NCBI GenBank assembly: GCA_902834555.1 | Contig: CADFJN010000002.1 | Location: 118,985-182,984 of the forward strand | DNA: 64,000 nucleotides | Direction: 5' to 3' | Source: Atopobiaceae bacterium | GTDB lineage: Bacteria; Actinomycetota; Coriobacteriia; Coriobacteriales; Atopobiaceae | Part shown: positions 16,531 to 25,575 of the stretch, in pieces | How the letters are laid out: each line of letters starts with the position of its first letter | Position numbering within the stretch: the first letter of the stretch is position 1 | Notes under the pieces: generated by a model | The model's input: only the letters and a program-made list of their open reading frames with translations | Database searches by the model: none | Told to the model about the DNA's origin: nothing | Translations under genes and position numbers: made by a program

Positions 16531-17190
16531 CTAAGCGAAGGCGCGGCGAAGCACGCCGCGAGCCTTCTCGCTCGCAAAGGCAAGGATGTTGTCGCCCTCG
16601 CAGAGACCAGTGTCCCCCTTGGGGATGATGACGTCACCGGCGCGGTCGATTGCGATAATCACAGCCTCGTCGGGGAGCTGCAGCTCGCTCACGCGCTTGC
16701 CGTCTGCGCTGGAACCTGGGCGAATCTCGATCTGCACGAGCGCGTGGTTGTCCTTGCCCAGGCGCATAATCGTGAACACGTCCTCCATGTCGAGCCCCTC
16801 CTGAACGGAGCGCGCAAGGAGGTCTGCCTGGTTGATGCCCACATCGACACCCATGGACTCGTTGAACATCCACGCGTTCTTGGGGTTGTTAACGCGCGCA
16901 ACAACGCGAGAGACCTGGTACTCGACCTTCGAGAGGGTCGAGACAACAAGATTGACCTCGTCGCTTCCCGTTGCGGCAATGACCACGTCGGCATTAAGGA
17001 TGCCAGCCTTCTCGAGAATCTCGGGGCTCGTCCCGTTCCCGCAGATGATGTCCAGGTCGGGCAGGGCGGCACGGAACTTCTGGACAGCCGCCTTTCTGCT
17101 CTCAATGACGGTGACAGAGGAACCGTCGTCCTTGAGGATGGGCGCAAGGTAGGCCCCCGTCTTACCACCGCCCACAATGATGATCTGCAT
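16531..17190 (-). CDS. TrkA-family potassium channel/transporter regulatory subunit
   Basis: A 219-residue protein with an N-terminal RCK (TrkA-N) Rossmann domain opening IIIVGGGKTGAYLA, so an NAD(H)-binding glycine motif. The C-terminal TrkA-C domain follows from about residue 135. These peripheral proteins gate TrkH/KtrB K+ channels in response to nucleotides. It lies 11 bases after another TrkA gene, likely in one operon with the P-type ATPase. No membrane channel subunit (TrkH/KtrB) is present in this window. Confidence 0.88.
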   Translation of the reverse strand: MQIIIVGGGKTGAYLAPILKDDGSSVTVIESRKAAVQKFRAALPDLDIICGNGTSPEILEKAGILNADVVIAATGSDEVNLVVSTLSKVEYQVSRVVARVNNPKNAWMFNESMGVDVGINQADLLARSVQEGLDMEDVFTIMRLGKDNHALVQIEIRPGSSADGKRVSELQLPDEAVIIAIDRAGDVIIPKGDTGLCEGDNILAFASEKARGVLRRAFA

Positions 17191-17201
17191 GAGAGATCCC
17201 C

Positions 17202-17855
17202 CTACTCTGTCTTGCCGAGAATATGAGCGAACTTCTCCAAGGAGCCGCTCGCCACTGCCGCATACACCACGTCACCGTGGCCCAAAAGGGTCCCAGACGT
17301 TGGAATGAAGGTCTGGTTGTTGTGGGAGAGCGCGATGACCTTGATCTCACCGACTACCGTAATCTCCCTGACTGGCCTGTTCTCAAGCAAGGACGGCACG
17401 TCGGCACGCACGATCTGCACCTCACCCGTGCCCACTTCGAATACCGAGTCCTGCTGGTGATAGGCAAGAAGCTCGCAAGCCCTACGCACACCCCAGTCGG
17501 TCGTCGAGATGGTTTGGATGCCCAATCGGCGATATGTATCGGCCTTGGTCACGTCGTACATTCGGGCAATGACGCGCGGAACCCTGTAGGAGTCGCGGGC
17601 GATGCGCGCAATCACGATATTCGCCTCGTCTGAGGTGGTGCAGGAAATGACCGCCTCGGCGCGGTCGATGCCGGCCTTCGCGAGGACGTCGCGGTCGAAG
17701 CCGACGCCTGCGAGCTTGCGGCCGGTGTATCCCTCGCCGAGCTCCTCGAGGCGCTCGGGGTTCTGGTCGATGGCGCACACGTTGTGCCCCTGGCGATCGA
17801 GCTTCCTCGCGAGCCCTATGCCCATGCGGCCGAGCCCAACGATAATAACGTTCAT
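17202..17855 (-). CDS. TrkA-family potassium regulatory subunit, second copy
   Basis: A 217-residue RCK-domain protein opening NVIIVGLGRMGIGLARKL (GXGXXG nucleotide site) with a C-terminal TrkA-C domain. It is related to, but clearly diverged from, its downstream neighbour; the two may form a hetero-assembly like the paired RCK domains of long TrkA. It starts 6 bases after the P-type ATPase stop and ends 11 bases before the next trkA, so one mRNA is likely. Confidence 0.88.
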   Translation of the reverse strand: MNVIIVGLGRMGIGLARKLDRQGHNVCAIDQNPERLEELGEGYTGRKLAGVGFDRDVLAKAGIDRAEAVISCTTSDEANIVIARIARDSYRVPRVIARMYDVTKADTYRRLGIQTISTTDWGVRRACELLAYHQQDSVFEVGTGEVQIVRADVPSLLENRPVREITVVGEIKVIALSHNNQTFIPTSGTLLGHGDVVYAAVASGSLEKFAHILGKTE

Positions 17856-17861
17856 GACGTC

Positions 17862-20726
17862 CTACCTTTCACTCTGGGTGTCCATGCGGACGCCGTTGCG
17901 ATCATAGTGGCCTTGCCTGCGGACAATGGCCTTCCTCGCCTCTTCGAGCGCAAGCACCGCAGGGGGCAGAAGCACGAGGTAGAGGTAGTCCCACGCGTTG
18001 AGCGGGCAGGTGTGGAAGACGTCCTGAATCGGCGGGAACAAGGTGATGAACACGATGAGTGCCACTTCGAACAGTATTCCCTTATTGACCTGCTTGTTCG
18101 AGAACAAGCCCACCGAGAAGACAGAAGCAAGCTCCGTGCGGCAGTTCATGACCTCGCCGATCTGCGAGAACACGATGGCCGCGAGCGCCATGGTCGTTGC
18201 CCTCACGTACGTGGGGTCGAGGTCCGCACCAACGCCGAACATTGTGGCACCAGGACGCCAGCCCGCCGCCCACTGGGCAAAGAAGAACGCACCAAGCGAG
18301 GAGAGAGCGCCGAGAATGCCGTACCACAGGAACGCCTTGCGCATGACCTTCCCCGTGAGCAGGGGCTCGGAGGGGTCTCGCGGGGGACGGTTCATGACGT
18401 CCTTCTCCGGGGGCTCGGAGCCCAGGCCGAGGGCAGGGAACATGTCGGTACCCAGGTCGATGGTAAGAATCTGCATCGTGGTGAGAGGGAGCGGCACGGC
18501 GCCGCCAGAGAACAGGTAGACAGCGGAGGGGACAGCCTCGGGCACGTTGGAGTTGAGGATGTAGAGCATGAACTTCCTGATGTTCGCGTAGACGGCCCTG
18601 CCCTCCTCGACCGCGCTCACGATGGAGGCAAAGTTGTCGTCCGTGAGAATCATGTCGGCAGCTTCCTTGGCGACGTCAGTACCTGTAACACCCATGGCAA
18701 CGCCGATATCGGCCTTCTTGAGCGCGGGGGAATCGTTGACGCCGTCACCCGTCACTGCGACGACCTCGCCCATTGCCTGGAGGTTCTCAACAACGCGGAG
18801 CTTCTGCTCAGGAGCCATGCGAGAGAAGACAACCTCGCCCTCGAGGGCCTTACGCAGCTCTTCGTCCGAGGTCTTCTCGAGCTCAGGGCCGGAGAACACC
18901 TTGGGGCGAGCGCTCTTCACGATGCCGATCTTCCTGGCGATGGAGACTGCAGTCAGACCGTAGTCGCCAGTAATCATGATGACGCGGATGCCAGCGCGAC
19001 GACATTCGGCGACTGCAGCGGCAACCTCGGGACGCGGGGGATCCTGCATTACCTCGAGGCCAACGAAGGTCAGGTCATGCTCGATGACGTCGGGGGTGTA
19101 CTCGCTCACAGAGGTGGGGACGTCCTTCTCGTCACGATGAATCGGTCGATAGGCAACCGCAAGCACGCGCAGACCGTCCTCCGCATACCCGTCGTTGGCA
19201 TGCATGATCTTCTCGCGCAGGGAGTCGGTCATCTCCATGACCTCGCCGTTCACGCGAACCTTCGTCGAAAGACGTACCAACTCGTTGGGGGCGCCCTTCA
19301 CGAACGCCACGCGGGTAGCCCCGTCGAGGGGACGCTCAAGCTGGTGGATAGTGGACATGCGCTTGCGACGGCTCTCGAAGGGAAGCTCGCGCACGCGGGG
19401 AATGTGGCGCTCCACCTCCGAGAGGTCAAGACCGGCCTTCTGGGCCGAGACAAGCAGGCACGCCTCGGTTGGGTCCCCAAGCACCGTATAACGGCCACCC
19501 TCCTTCTCGGGGGCAAGCAGACGAGCGTTCGAGCACAACGCGCCGCCAACGAGAAGCAGGCGAAGGTCATCGTCGTCTGCAGCAGCGAAGCTGCGCCCGT
19601 CCGCGCGGACCTCGCCCTTGGGTGCGTAGCCGACCCCCGTGACCTCGTACTCGCGAGATGGAGTCCACAGGTGGTTTACGGTCATCTCGTTCTGGGTGAG
19701 CGTGCCCGTCTTGTCGGTGCAGATGACGCTCGTCGAGCCCAGGGCCTCGACCGAGGACAGCGACTTGACGAGGGCGTTGCGCTTGCTCATGCGTTGGACG
19801 GCCATTGCAAGCGAAAGCGTGACCGTGGGGAGCAGGCCCTCGGGTATGAAGGCAACCACCATGCCAAGCGCAAAGATGAAGGACGCAGCGATGCTGTTGT
19901 GAACGAACGCCACGTCAAGCACGAGAAAGACGATGCCCATGCACAACGCAAATACGGTGATCTGCTTGGTGAGGTGATCGAGCTGCTTTTGGAGGGGGCT
20001 CTGCTTCTCACCCATGTTCTGGGTAAGGCTCGCGATCTTACCAAACTCGGTCGACATGCCGATCTGCGTCACGACCACGCGGCCATTGCCCTCAGAGACG
20101 GAGGTCCCCTCAAACACGAGGTTGGGGGTCTCGGATGTCGTAAGGTCCTCGTCGAGCACCGCATCGGAGGTCTTGCGCACGGGATTGGACTCGCCCGTGA
20201 GCGTCGACTGGTCTACCTGTAGGTCGCTCGCGCGAACAACGCGGCCGTCTGCAGAGATCTTGTCGCCCTCCTCGAGGAGCATCACGTCACCAGGGACGAG
20301 GTCCTCCGCAAGGATCTTCTGCTCGTGACCGTCACGAATGACGTTCACGAACGAAGGAAGCATCTTCTTGAGCGCTTCGGTCGCCTTGTCTGCCTGGTGC
20401 TCCTGCCAGTAGCTGAAGCACCCGTTGATGACATTCACCAACCAAACTGCCACACCAAGCTCGGGCATACCGGCAATGAAGGCAATAATGCCGGCGACCC
20501 AGAGCAGTATGGCCATAAGGTGCGTGAAGTTTGAGAGAAAGACGACAACCTGGGACTTCTTCCTGGTTGCCTGAATGGTGTTCTTCCCGTACTTGGCTTG
20601 GCGGCTTGCCGCCTCGTTGGACGCGAGACCAGCCGAAGCCGTTCCCATCACAGAGAAGACCTTGTCAGGCGTGAGCTTCGCTATCTCCTCGATTGGAGAG
20701 GACGAAACCTGCTTGGGAGCTTCCAC
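17862..20726 (-). CDS. Cation-transporting P-type ATPase (P2 class)
   Basis: A 954-residue P-type ATPase with an N-terminal cation-ATPase domain and about ten membrane helices. The actuator-domain TGES motif (STLTGESNPV) is visible. The phosphorylation motif VICTDKTGTLTQNEM lies at residue ~337, and the hinge/Mg motif is TGDGVNDSPALKKADIG. Length and C-terminal helices fit P2-type Ca2+/Na+/K+ pumps rather than heavy-metal or KdpB types. The GTG start at 20726 was chosen for its AAAGGAGGG site. It heads an apparent operon with two TrkA proteins and lies downstream of a KdpDE-like system, which suggests monovalent-cation balance. The exact ion is not resolved. Confidence 0.9.
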   Translation of the reverse strand: MEAPKQVSSSPIEEIAKLTPDKVFSVMGTASAGLASNEAASRQAKYGKNTIQATRKKSQVVVFLSNFTHLMAILLWVAGIIAFIAGMPELGVAVWLVNVINGCFSYWQEHQADKATEALKKMLPSFVNVIRDGHEQKILAEDLVPGDVMLLEEGDKISADGRVVRASDLQVDQSTLTGESNPVRKTSDAVLDEDLTTSETPNLVFEGTSVSEGNGRVVVTQIGMSTEFGKIASLTQNMGEKQSPLQKQLDHLTKQITVFALCMGIVFLVLDVAFVHNSIAASFIFALGMVVAFIPEGLLPTVTLSLAMAVQRMSKRNALVKSLSSVEALGSTSVICTDKTGTLTQNEMTVNHLWTPSREYEVTGVGYAPKGEVRADGRSFAAADDDDLRLLLVGGALCSNARLLAPEKEGGRYTVLGDPTEACLLVSAQKAGLDLSEVERHIPRVRELPFESRRKRMSTIHQLERPLDGATRVAFVKGAPNELVRLSTKVRVNGEVMEMTDSLREKIMHANDGYAEDGLRVLAVAYRPIHRDEKDVPTSVSEYTPDVIEHDLTFVGLEVMQDPPRPEVAAAVAECRRAGIRVIMITGDYGLTAVSIARKIGIVKSARPKVFSGPELEKTSDEELRKALEGEVVFSRMAPEQKLRVVENLQAMGEVVAVTGDGVNDSPALKKADIGVAMGVTGTDVAKEAADMILTDDNFASIVSAVEEGRAVYANIRKFMLYILNSNVPEAVPSAVYLFSGGAVPLPLTTMQILTIDLGTDMFPALGLGSEPPEKDVMNRPPRDPSEPLLTGKVMRKAFLWYGILGALSSLGAFFFAQWAAGWRPGATMFGVGADLDPTYVRATTMALAAIVFSQIGEVMNCRTELASVFSVGLFSNKQVNKGILFEVALIVFITLFPPIQDVFHTCPLNAWDYLYLVLLPPAVLALEEARKAIVRRQGHYDRNGVRMDTQSER

Positions 20727-21010
20727 GAAGGCCCTCCTTTCAACTAGGTGCACGCCGTCCCGACATGGGCGGCGTGCATGGCATCGACGATGACGCCGAC
20801 GCAAAGGAAAGCCTATCCATGACGGCACATCCCGACACCAAGTTTGAGAGCGCGGCCGAATTCAGCATACTTGCAGCATAAAAAACTAATGAGTCAACGA
20901 TAAAGATGCCATTAAAGCCGCAGGTAATAGTATATGTGATCTATTTTGTTATTCCTTATTGCGTGAGATCCAGCCCGGAAGCGCTATTACCCATCCCAAG
21001 CCTCTTTGGG
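20727..21010 (-). promoter_or_regulatory. AT-rich leader between the KdpE-like gene and the ATPase operon
   Basis: These 284 bases, especially 20875-20965, are markedly AT-richer than the surroundings and must hold the promoter of the ATPase-trkA operon, because the regulator operon upstream on the same strand ends at 21011. I could not assign a clear -35/-10 pair or a known riboswitch. KdpE-type control is likely from position only. Confidence 0.35.
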
Positions 21011-21766
21011 CTAGGCGTCGCGCGTGGCGCCCTCACCCTGGCCCATGCCAACCATGCGGTAGCCAACGCCAACATGCGTCTGGATGTAGCGAGGATGGGC
21101 GGTATCGGCCTCGATCTTCTTGCGGAGAGACCCCATGTACACCCGAAGCGAGGCAAGGTCGCCCCCTTGGCCATCTCCCCACACCTCGTGGAGGATGTAG
21201 TCGTGGGTGAGGACCTTCCCGACGTTGTGCGATAGGAGGCAGAGGAGCTTGTACTCGATGGGGGTGAGATGCACCTCATTGCCAGCCAGCGTCACGATTC
21301 CCGCGTCGTAGTCGATGCGAAGGTCGCCGTCCTCGAAGACAGACGGGCTGGGGGTGGCCTCAGCAGCGGCTGCCCCGGCATAGCTCAGCCGGCGCAGAGC
21401 GCTGCGAATACGGGCGAGAAGCTCCCCCACCGAGAAGGGCTTTGTCACGTAGTCGTCGGCGCCGGCGTCCAGGGCGTCGATCTTGTCGGCATCTTCCGCT
21501 CTGGCGCTCACGACGATGATGGGCATCTGCGACCACCCGCGTATTGAGCGCACGACCTCAACGCCATCGATGTCGGGAAGTCCAAGGTCAAGGAGAACCA
21601 GATCTGGGTTATCCGTTGCTGCCCGCGCTATTGCCTCGCGACCGGTGACGGCAACGACGCGCGCGTAACCATATGAGTCCAGAGCGGTCGCGATGAGGTT
21701 GCGCACTGCTGCGTCGTCCTCGACTACGAGTATTCTGGGCTGGCTATTGGCAGTTGTCACCGGCAT
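21011..21766 (-). CDS. KdpE-like OmpR-family response regulator
   Basis: A 251-residue regulator. The receiver domain has LVVEDD, the phospho-acceptor aspartate in LVLLDLGLPDIDG and the lysine in DDYVTKPF. The C-terminal winged helix (LTPIEYKLLCLLSHNVGKVLTHDYIL ... VGVGYRM) is of the OmpR/KdpE type. The ATG at 21766 has a GGAGGGG site and overlaps the kinase gene by 10 bases. It presumably controls the downstream ATPase-trkA operon. Confidence 0.9.
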   Translation of the reverse strand: MPVTTANSQPRILVVEDDAAVRNLIATALDSYGYARVVAVTGREAIARAATDNPDLVLLDLGLPDIDGVEVVRSIRGWSQMPIIVVSARAEDADKIDALDAGADDYVTKPFSVGELLARIRSALRRLSYAGAAAAEATPSPSVFEDGDLRIDYDAGIVTLAGNEVHLTPIEYKLLCLLSHNVGKVLTHDYILHEVWGDGQGGDLASLRVYMGSLRKKIEADTAHPRYIQTHVGVGYRMVGMGQGEGATRDA

Positions 21767-23355
21767 TCCCCTCCAGACAGGTCCCGCGCGGGAAGCGTAA
21801 AGGTGAACACGCACCCATGCGGCCTAGCGGAATCAAGGCGAATCGAGCCACTATGAGCCTCAACTATAGACTTGCAAAGCGAAAGTCCAAGGCCGAAGCT
21901 CCTACGACCATCGGCGAGACCATGGCCCACAGTATAGAAGGTATCGAAGACCCCATCACGATCCCCGGGTGGTATCCCCGGACCATCGTCGGATACGCTG
22001 GTCTTCACCCAGCTGCCGTCTCTCCGCAGGACAATCGTGATGTGCGAGCCAGCCGGCGTGTACTTTACCGCATTGTTCACCAGGTTTACTATCACCTGCA
22101 CCATGAGACGCGCGTCCACGTCTACCAGGCAGTCGCCATCCGAAGGCTCAACGACGAGCGAATGCTCCGAGACGCGCCTGTCCACGTGGCGAAGTGCTTC
22201 CTCGATTACGTCATCCATGAGCTCAAGGCTGGTATTAAGACGCATCCCCCCATTCTCTAGGCGGGTGATCGCCAGGAGGTTCTCCACGGTTTCACTGAGC
22301 CAGGCTGCATCAGACCGCACGCCCTCGAGGAGACGACGGGACTCAGTGACATCGAGAGACCCATCCCTGTCGAGAAGAATGTCGGCGCTACCGATGATCG
22401 AGGTCAGAGGCGTCCTCAGGTCATGCGAAATGGAGCGGAGGAGATTGGCACGGAGCCGTTCCTTCTCCGCGCTCATTTGCGCCTCCTCGCGTTCCCTAAG
22501 CGCCCGAATACGACCCAGTGCGAGTGTCGCCTCACCAATGACGGCCGAGGCGACACTTCTCTCGTTGGGTTCGAGGGGCCGGTCGCCCATGAGGATGCCC
22601 ATGACGCCCTCAGGCGGTCGCTTGTCCCCTACGGGCAAGTAGAGTCCGGAGGCAGAGGAGAAGCGGGGCGTGCCTTCTCCCGCCGGCTCGCCATTTTCGA
22701 AGGCGCACATCGCGACCGACGGTTCGGTTAGCACATCAAGACCCCAGGCCGGGCTCTCCCCAGCAGGGGTGAAGCTCCGTCGAGGCTCGACCTTCTCGCC
22801 CGTTGACTCATACCAGACCACATCCCGGTCGAGGAGCTTAGCGAGCTGGGCTCCTGTCGCCTCGAGAACCTCCGTGGGGCCCTCGAGCCCCTGGAGCATG
22901 TGATCGGTCTCGAGGAGCACTCTCAGGAGCCTTGAGGTCTCCTGCTCTCCTCGAATCCGCTGACGCAGCTCTACGGAAAGCTCGCTCGAGACGAACGCGA
23001 CTATGCACATGACGATGAACTCTCCGGGATACTGGCTGCCCCATGCCGCAAAGGAGAGTCGCGGTGACGTGAAGAAGTAATTAAACGCGAGTACCGAGAT
23101 GGCAGTAGAAATCACGCTGAGGAGGCGGCTGTTTGTGAAGAGCGCAACTAGCTGTACGGAGAGCACGTAGACCACAACGATTGACGCAGCACCCATCCCG
23201 AGGGAATCAAACCCCATGCCCACGGCCGTCGCGACCACAAGGAGCCCAGCCATCACGATGGCGTCGACGACGTGGCGGGTACCGCAGGACAGCCTCTCGC
23301 GAAACTCGACGATTGATGAGAGGTGCCCGGATTGGATAACCGACTCGTGCCTCAT
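21757..23355 (-). CDS. KdpD-like sensor histidine kinase lacking the KdpD/UspA input domain
   Basis: A 532-residue kinase. Residues ~25-150 carry the four-helix KdpD-type membrane domain (including FNYFFTSPRLSF), followed by a GAF-like region, the HisKA phospho-histidine in SISHDLRTPLTSIIGS (residue ~312), and a HATPase domain with NLVNNAVKYTP and DDGPGIPP. Classical KdpD is about 890 residues, with a ~370-residue N-terminal KdpD-sensor/UspA region; here that region is absent. The gene starts inside the preceding acetyltransferase gene (ATGA overlap) and overlaps the response regulator. Confidence 0.88.
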   Translation of the reverse strand: MRHESVIQSGHLSSIVEFRERLSCGTRHVVDAIVMAGLLVVATAVGMGFDSLGMGAASIVVVYVLSVQLVALFTNSRLLSVISTAISVLAFNYFFTSPRLSFAAWGSQYPGEFIVMCIVAFVSSELSVELRQRIRGEQETSRLLRVLLETDHMLQGLEGPTEVLEATGAQLAKLLDRDVVWYESTGEKVEPRRSFTPAGESPAWGLDVLTEPSVAMCAFENGEPAGEGTPRFSSASGLYLPVGDKRPPEGVMGILMGDRPLEPNERSVASAVIGEATLALGRIRALREREEAQMSAEKERLRANLLRSISHDLRTPLTSIIGSADILLDRDGSLDVTESRRLLEGVRSDAAWLSETVENLLAITRLENGGMRLNTSLELMDDVIEEALRHVDRRVSEHSLVVEPSDGDCLVDVDARLMVQVIVNLVNNAVKYTPAGSHITIVLRRDGSWVKTSVSDDGPGIPPGDRDGVFDTFYTVGHGLADGRRSFGLGLSLCKSIVEAHSGSIRLDSARPHGCVFTFTLPARDLSGGECR

Positions 23356-23870
23356 CGCTCTGGGACCTCCCGTGCCTTGGGGTCGCAGCATGCGTAGGCC
23401 AGGCGCTCGTCGCCGTTGCGGCCCAGCCTGATGACGCCGCAGTACGAGAAACCCCTGCTGGCGAGGAGCCCCTGCATGGGCCTGTTGTCCCGATGGGTGT
23501 CGGCGCGAAGGTTGCGCCCGTGCTCAAGCGCCCAGTCGAGCATCGCGCCGCCAACGCCACGCCCCTGGCGAAGTACCGCGAAGCGATGCACGAGGTCATA
23601 GGGCTCGTCGTTTGGCCAAGAGCCCTCGTAGATGCGCTCATAGTCGGGCTCTGGGCCGGGGAGAAACGCGAAGCAGCCAAGGACGCCGCCGTTCTCGTCC
23701 ACGCAGACGCGCAGGACGCCCGTGGCGATGTCCTGCTCCACCAGCTCGCGCGGCGGGAAGGAGTTTCCCCACTGGTTGGGGTTGCCGGCCTCTCGCATGA
23801 AGGCTCGAGCGCTCTCGTACACGGCAAGGACATCGTCGAGGTCTGAAGTCGTAGCTGGACGGATATGCAT
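23352..23870 (-). CDS. GNAT acetyltransferase
   Basis: A 172-residue GNAT protein: IRPATTSDLDDVLAVYESAR opening, acetyl-CoA loop VLRQGRGVGGAMLDWAL, and the later NRPMQGLLASRGFSYCGVI segment. Its stop overlaps the kinase start as ATGA, making it the first gene of the kdpDE-like operon. Whether it acts on the signalling proteins or on an unrelated amine is unknown. Confidence 0.85.
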   Translation of the reverse strand: MHIRPATTSDLDDVLAVYESARAFMREAGNPNQWGNSFPPRELVEQDIATGVLRVCVDENGGVLGCFAFLPGPEPDYERIYEGSWPNDEPYDLVHRFAVLRQGRGVGGAMLDWALEHGRNLRADTHRDNRPMQGLLASRGFSYCGVIRLGRNGDERLAYACCDPKAREVPER

Positions 23871-23954
23871 GGGTGCTCCCCAAGAATACGGGACTTGACA
23901 TGCAACCCATTGTAGTAGAGGGCCCAGCCGCACTCATCGCATTACCTTGTGCGC

Positions 23955-23998
23955 ATGAGACAAAGGGAAACTCCCTTTGTCTCACTCCCTTTGTCTCA
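23955..23998. repeat. TGAGACAAAGGGA palindrome, copy 2, with an extra half
   Basis: A perfect 13-bp inverted repeat around AAC (23956-23984) is followed directly by another right half (CTCCCTTTGTCTCA, 23985-23998). The extra half supplies the TGA stop of the broken gene that follows on the minus strand. Confidence 0.88.
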
Positions 23999-24619
23999 CT
24001 CCGTGGTCAAGACCTCGGTGTCAACCTGGGAGCCATAGGCCGTGGTCAGCGTTCCCCAGAACACCACGTCAGCATCGCCAGCGTCCTCGTAGCGCACCTC
24101 GACGTTCGATGGGTCGAACACCGTGATGGCATCGCCTTGAAGGGTCTCGACCCAGTTGCCCTCGGAATCGAAGTAGTCAAAGACCAGCGTCAGCGTATCG
24201 CCTGCCTTGAGCTGCCCAAGGCCGCGACCGAGGACATAGCCTTGTCCAGACATCCGGTAGCCCTGGACATACCCGATGGCCTCGCCATCACCGCGCTCGC
24301 TCGCCGTGGGCCAGGTCACCACCAGATCGACCCGCTCTCCGCCGTTGAGAATCGCCGGAATGGTTCCGGAGAAGCGAATCTCGCCTTCCTCGGTCTCCTC
24401 GGGCTCATCGCAGTAGAACGAGAAGAAGCTGCCGTCAATCGAGAGCCACTCGCCGTCAAAGTCCACCGCGATGTTCTCGTCATCCGTTACCTGGTAGGCA
24501 TCATCGGTACCCAGCATGAGATAGCCGTCACCGTAGTTCTGCATGACCGTAATCTGGAAGTCCGAGAAGGCATCCCACAGGTCATCATCCATCTCTGCCA
24601 CCCAGTTAGAGCCATCCCA
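23996..24619 (-). pseudogene. 3' remnant of a secreted/peptidase-like gene cut by an IS element
   Basis: About 200 codons remain, from WDGSNWVAEMDDDLWDAF to the stop in the palindrome. They are acidic and beta-rich (LMLGTDDAYQ, DFDGEWLSIDGSFFSFYCDE, SGTIPAILNGGERVDLVVTWP). This resembles the C-terminal accessory region of clostripain-like (C11) cysteine peptidases of gut anaerobes, a tentative match from memory. Upstream of ~24615 the frame runs into transposase DNA in a different reading frame and is arginine-rich nonsense, so the 5' part is lost. It is probably not expressed as a functional protein. Confidence 0.65.
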
Positions 24620-25402
24620 TGTCGGAGTGCAGGATGGGGCTCGCGCCCTCCGGCTTCGCCGCCATGAGCATGGCGAGCATCTCCTCCTGCTGGGCGAGGC
24701 CCGGGCCCTCCGAGATGGACCACGCGACGATCTCCTTGCTGCCGAAGTCGTAGACCGGCGCGAGGTAGGCTTTGCCAAAGGAGCACTTGAACTCGGTGAC
24801 GTCGGTGCCCATCTTCTGCCAGGGGCCGTCCGCGGAGAAGTCGCGGCCGAACACGTTCCCGAACACCTCGCCGACGACGCCCCCGTATGAGTTGTACCGG
24901 TGGTAGTCGGTCTCCCTGCGGATGCCGCACCTGAGCCCCATCTCGTTCATCATCTTGAGCACCGTCTTGTCCGCTATGCGGGCGCCGTCGACGGCACGCA
25001 GCTCCATCGCCACCTGCCGGTGGCCGACGCCGTTGGGGAGCCTGCCGAAGGTCTCCGCGACCCTGGCGCGCAGCTCCGACCTGGTCGGCGCCTTCGGGTG
25101 CGCGAGCACGTAGTAGTACGTCGACCCGGCCAGTCCGGCGGCCGCCAGCAGGTCGGCGAGGTCGTGGCCCTGCCCTGAAAGCTCGGCGACCGCCAGGGCC
25201 TTCTCCCGGCTGGGGAGTGCCTCTCCGCCTTCAGGGCTATCGATTTTCTTAGGAACGCCACCTGCGCCTCGAGCCTGCGGACGCGCTCCTCGAGCTCCTG
25301 CTCGCGCGTCCTCGGGGCTGCCTTATGGCCGGAGCCCCTGGGCCTGCCCTTCGGCCTGGGCCGGAGCGACTCGTCGTGCCTGCACCTCAGGTCAGATGCC
25401 AT
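24606..25402 (-). mobile_element. IS3-family (IS150-like) insertion sequence remnant
   Basis: The 25402-25200 part encodes the end of OrfA (SLRPRPKGRPRGS, then a leucine-zipper-like ELEERVRRLEAQVAFLRKSI) without its N-terminal helix-turn-helix. OrfB follows in the -1 frame after a slippery AGAAAATC, as in IS3 elements. It shows the HRQVAMELRA segment, the first catalytic aspartate (MGTDVTEFK) and the second (ILHSD), then stops abruptly at HSDMGWL where HSDQGWQY is expected. The catalytic glutamate is missing, so the element is dead and truncated at both ends. A hairpin at 25407-25454 (CCTCCCATT-CTTGGAC arms) abuts the OrfA end. Confidence 0.85.
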
Positions 25403-25544
25403 AAAAGGCCTCCCATTCCTTGGACTTCAATTTCCGTGTCCAAGAAATGGGAGGCAGTTCAGACTCGACCGGGGTCGTCTTTTAGGACAAGGGCGGAAGC
25501 CCTGAGTGAGCAGGGCAACGGCGCCTTTAGGGCTGGTGAGGACA

Positions 25545-25575
25545 ATGAGACAAAGGGACTGTCCCTTTGTCTCAC
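25545..25575. repeat. TGAGACAAAGGGA palindrome, copy 3
   Basis: A perfect inverted repeat of TGAGACAAAGGGAC around one T (25546-25574), immediately after the XdhC-type maturation gene (stop at 25575-25577). It is in position to act as the terminator of the selenium/molybdenum operon. The 90 bases between it and the IS remnant show nothing. Confidence 0.88.

Noticed and set aside
17784..20222. A long plus-strand open frame opposite the P-type ATPase
   Set aside because: Shadow of a GC-rich gene; the ATPase motifs are on the minus strand and the antisense product has arginine/histidine-rich composition with no family.
24606..25402. A functional, complete IS3 element
   Set aside because: The OrfA helix-turn-helix and the end of OrfB with the catalytic glutamate are missing.
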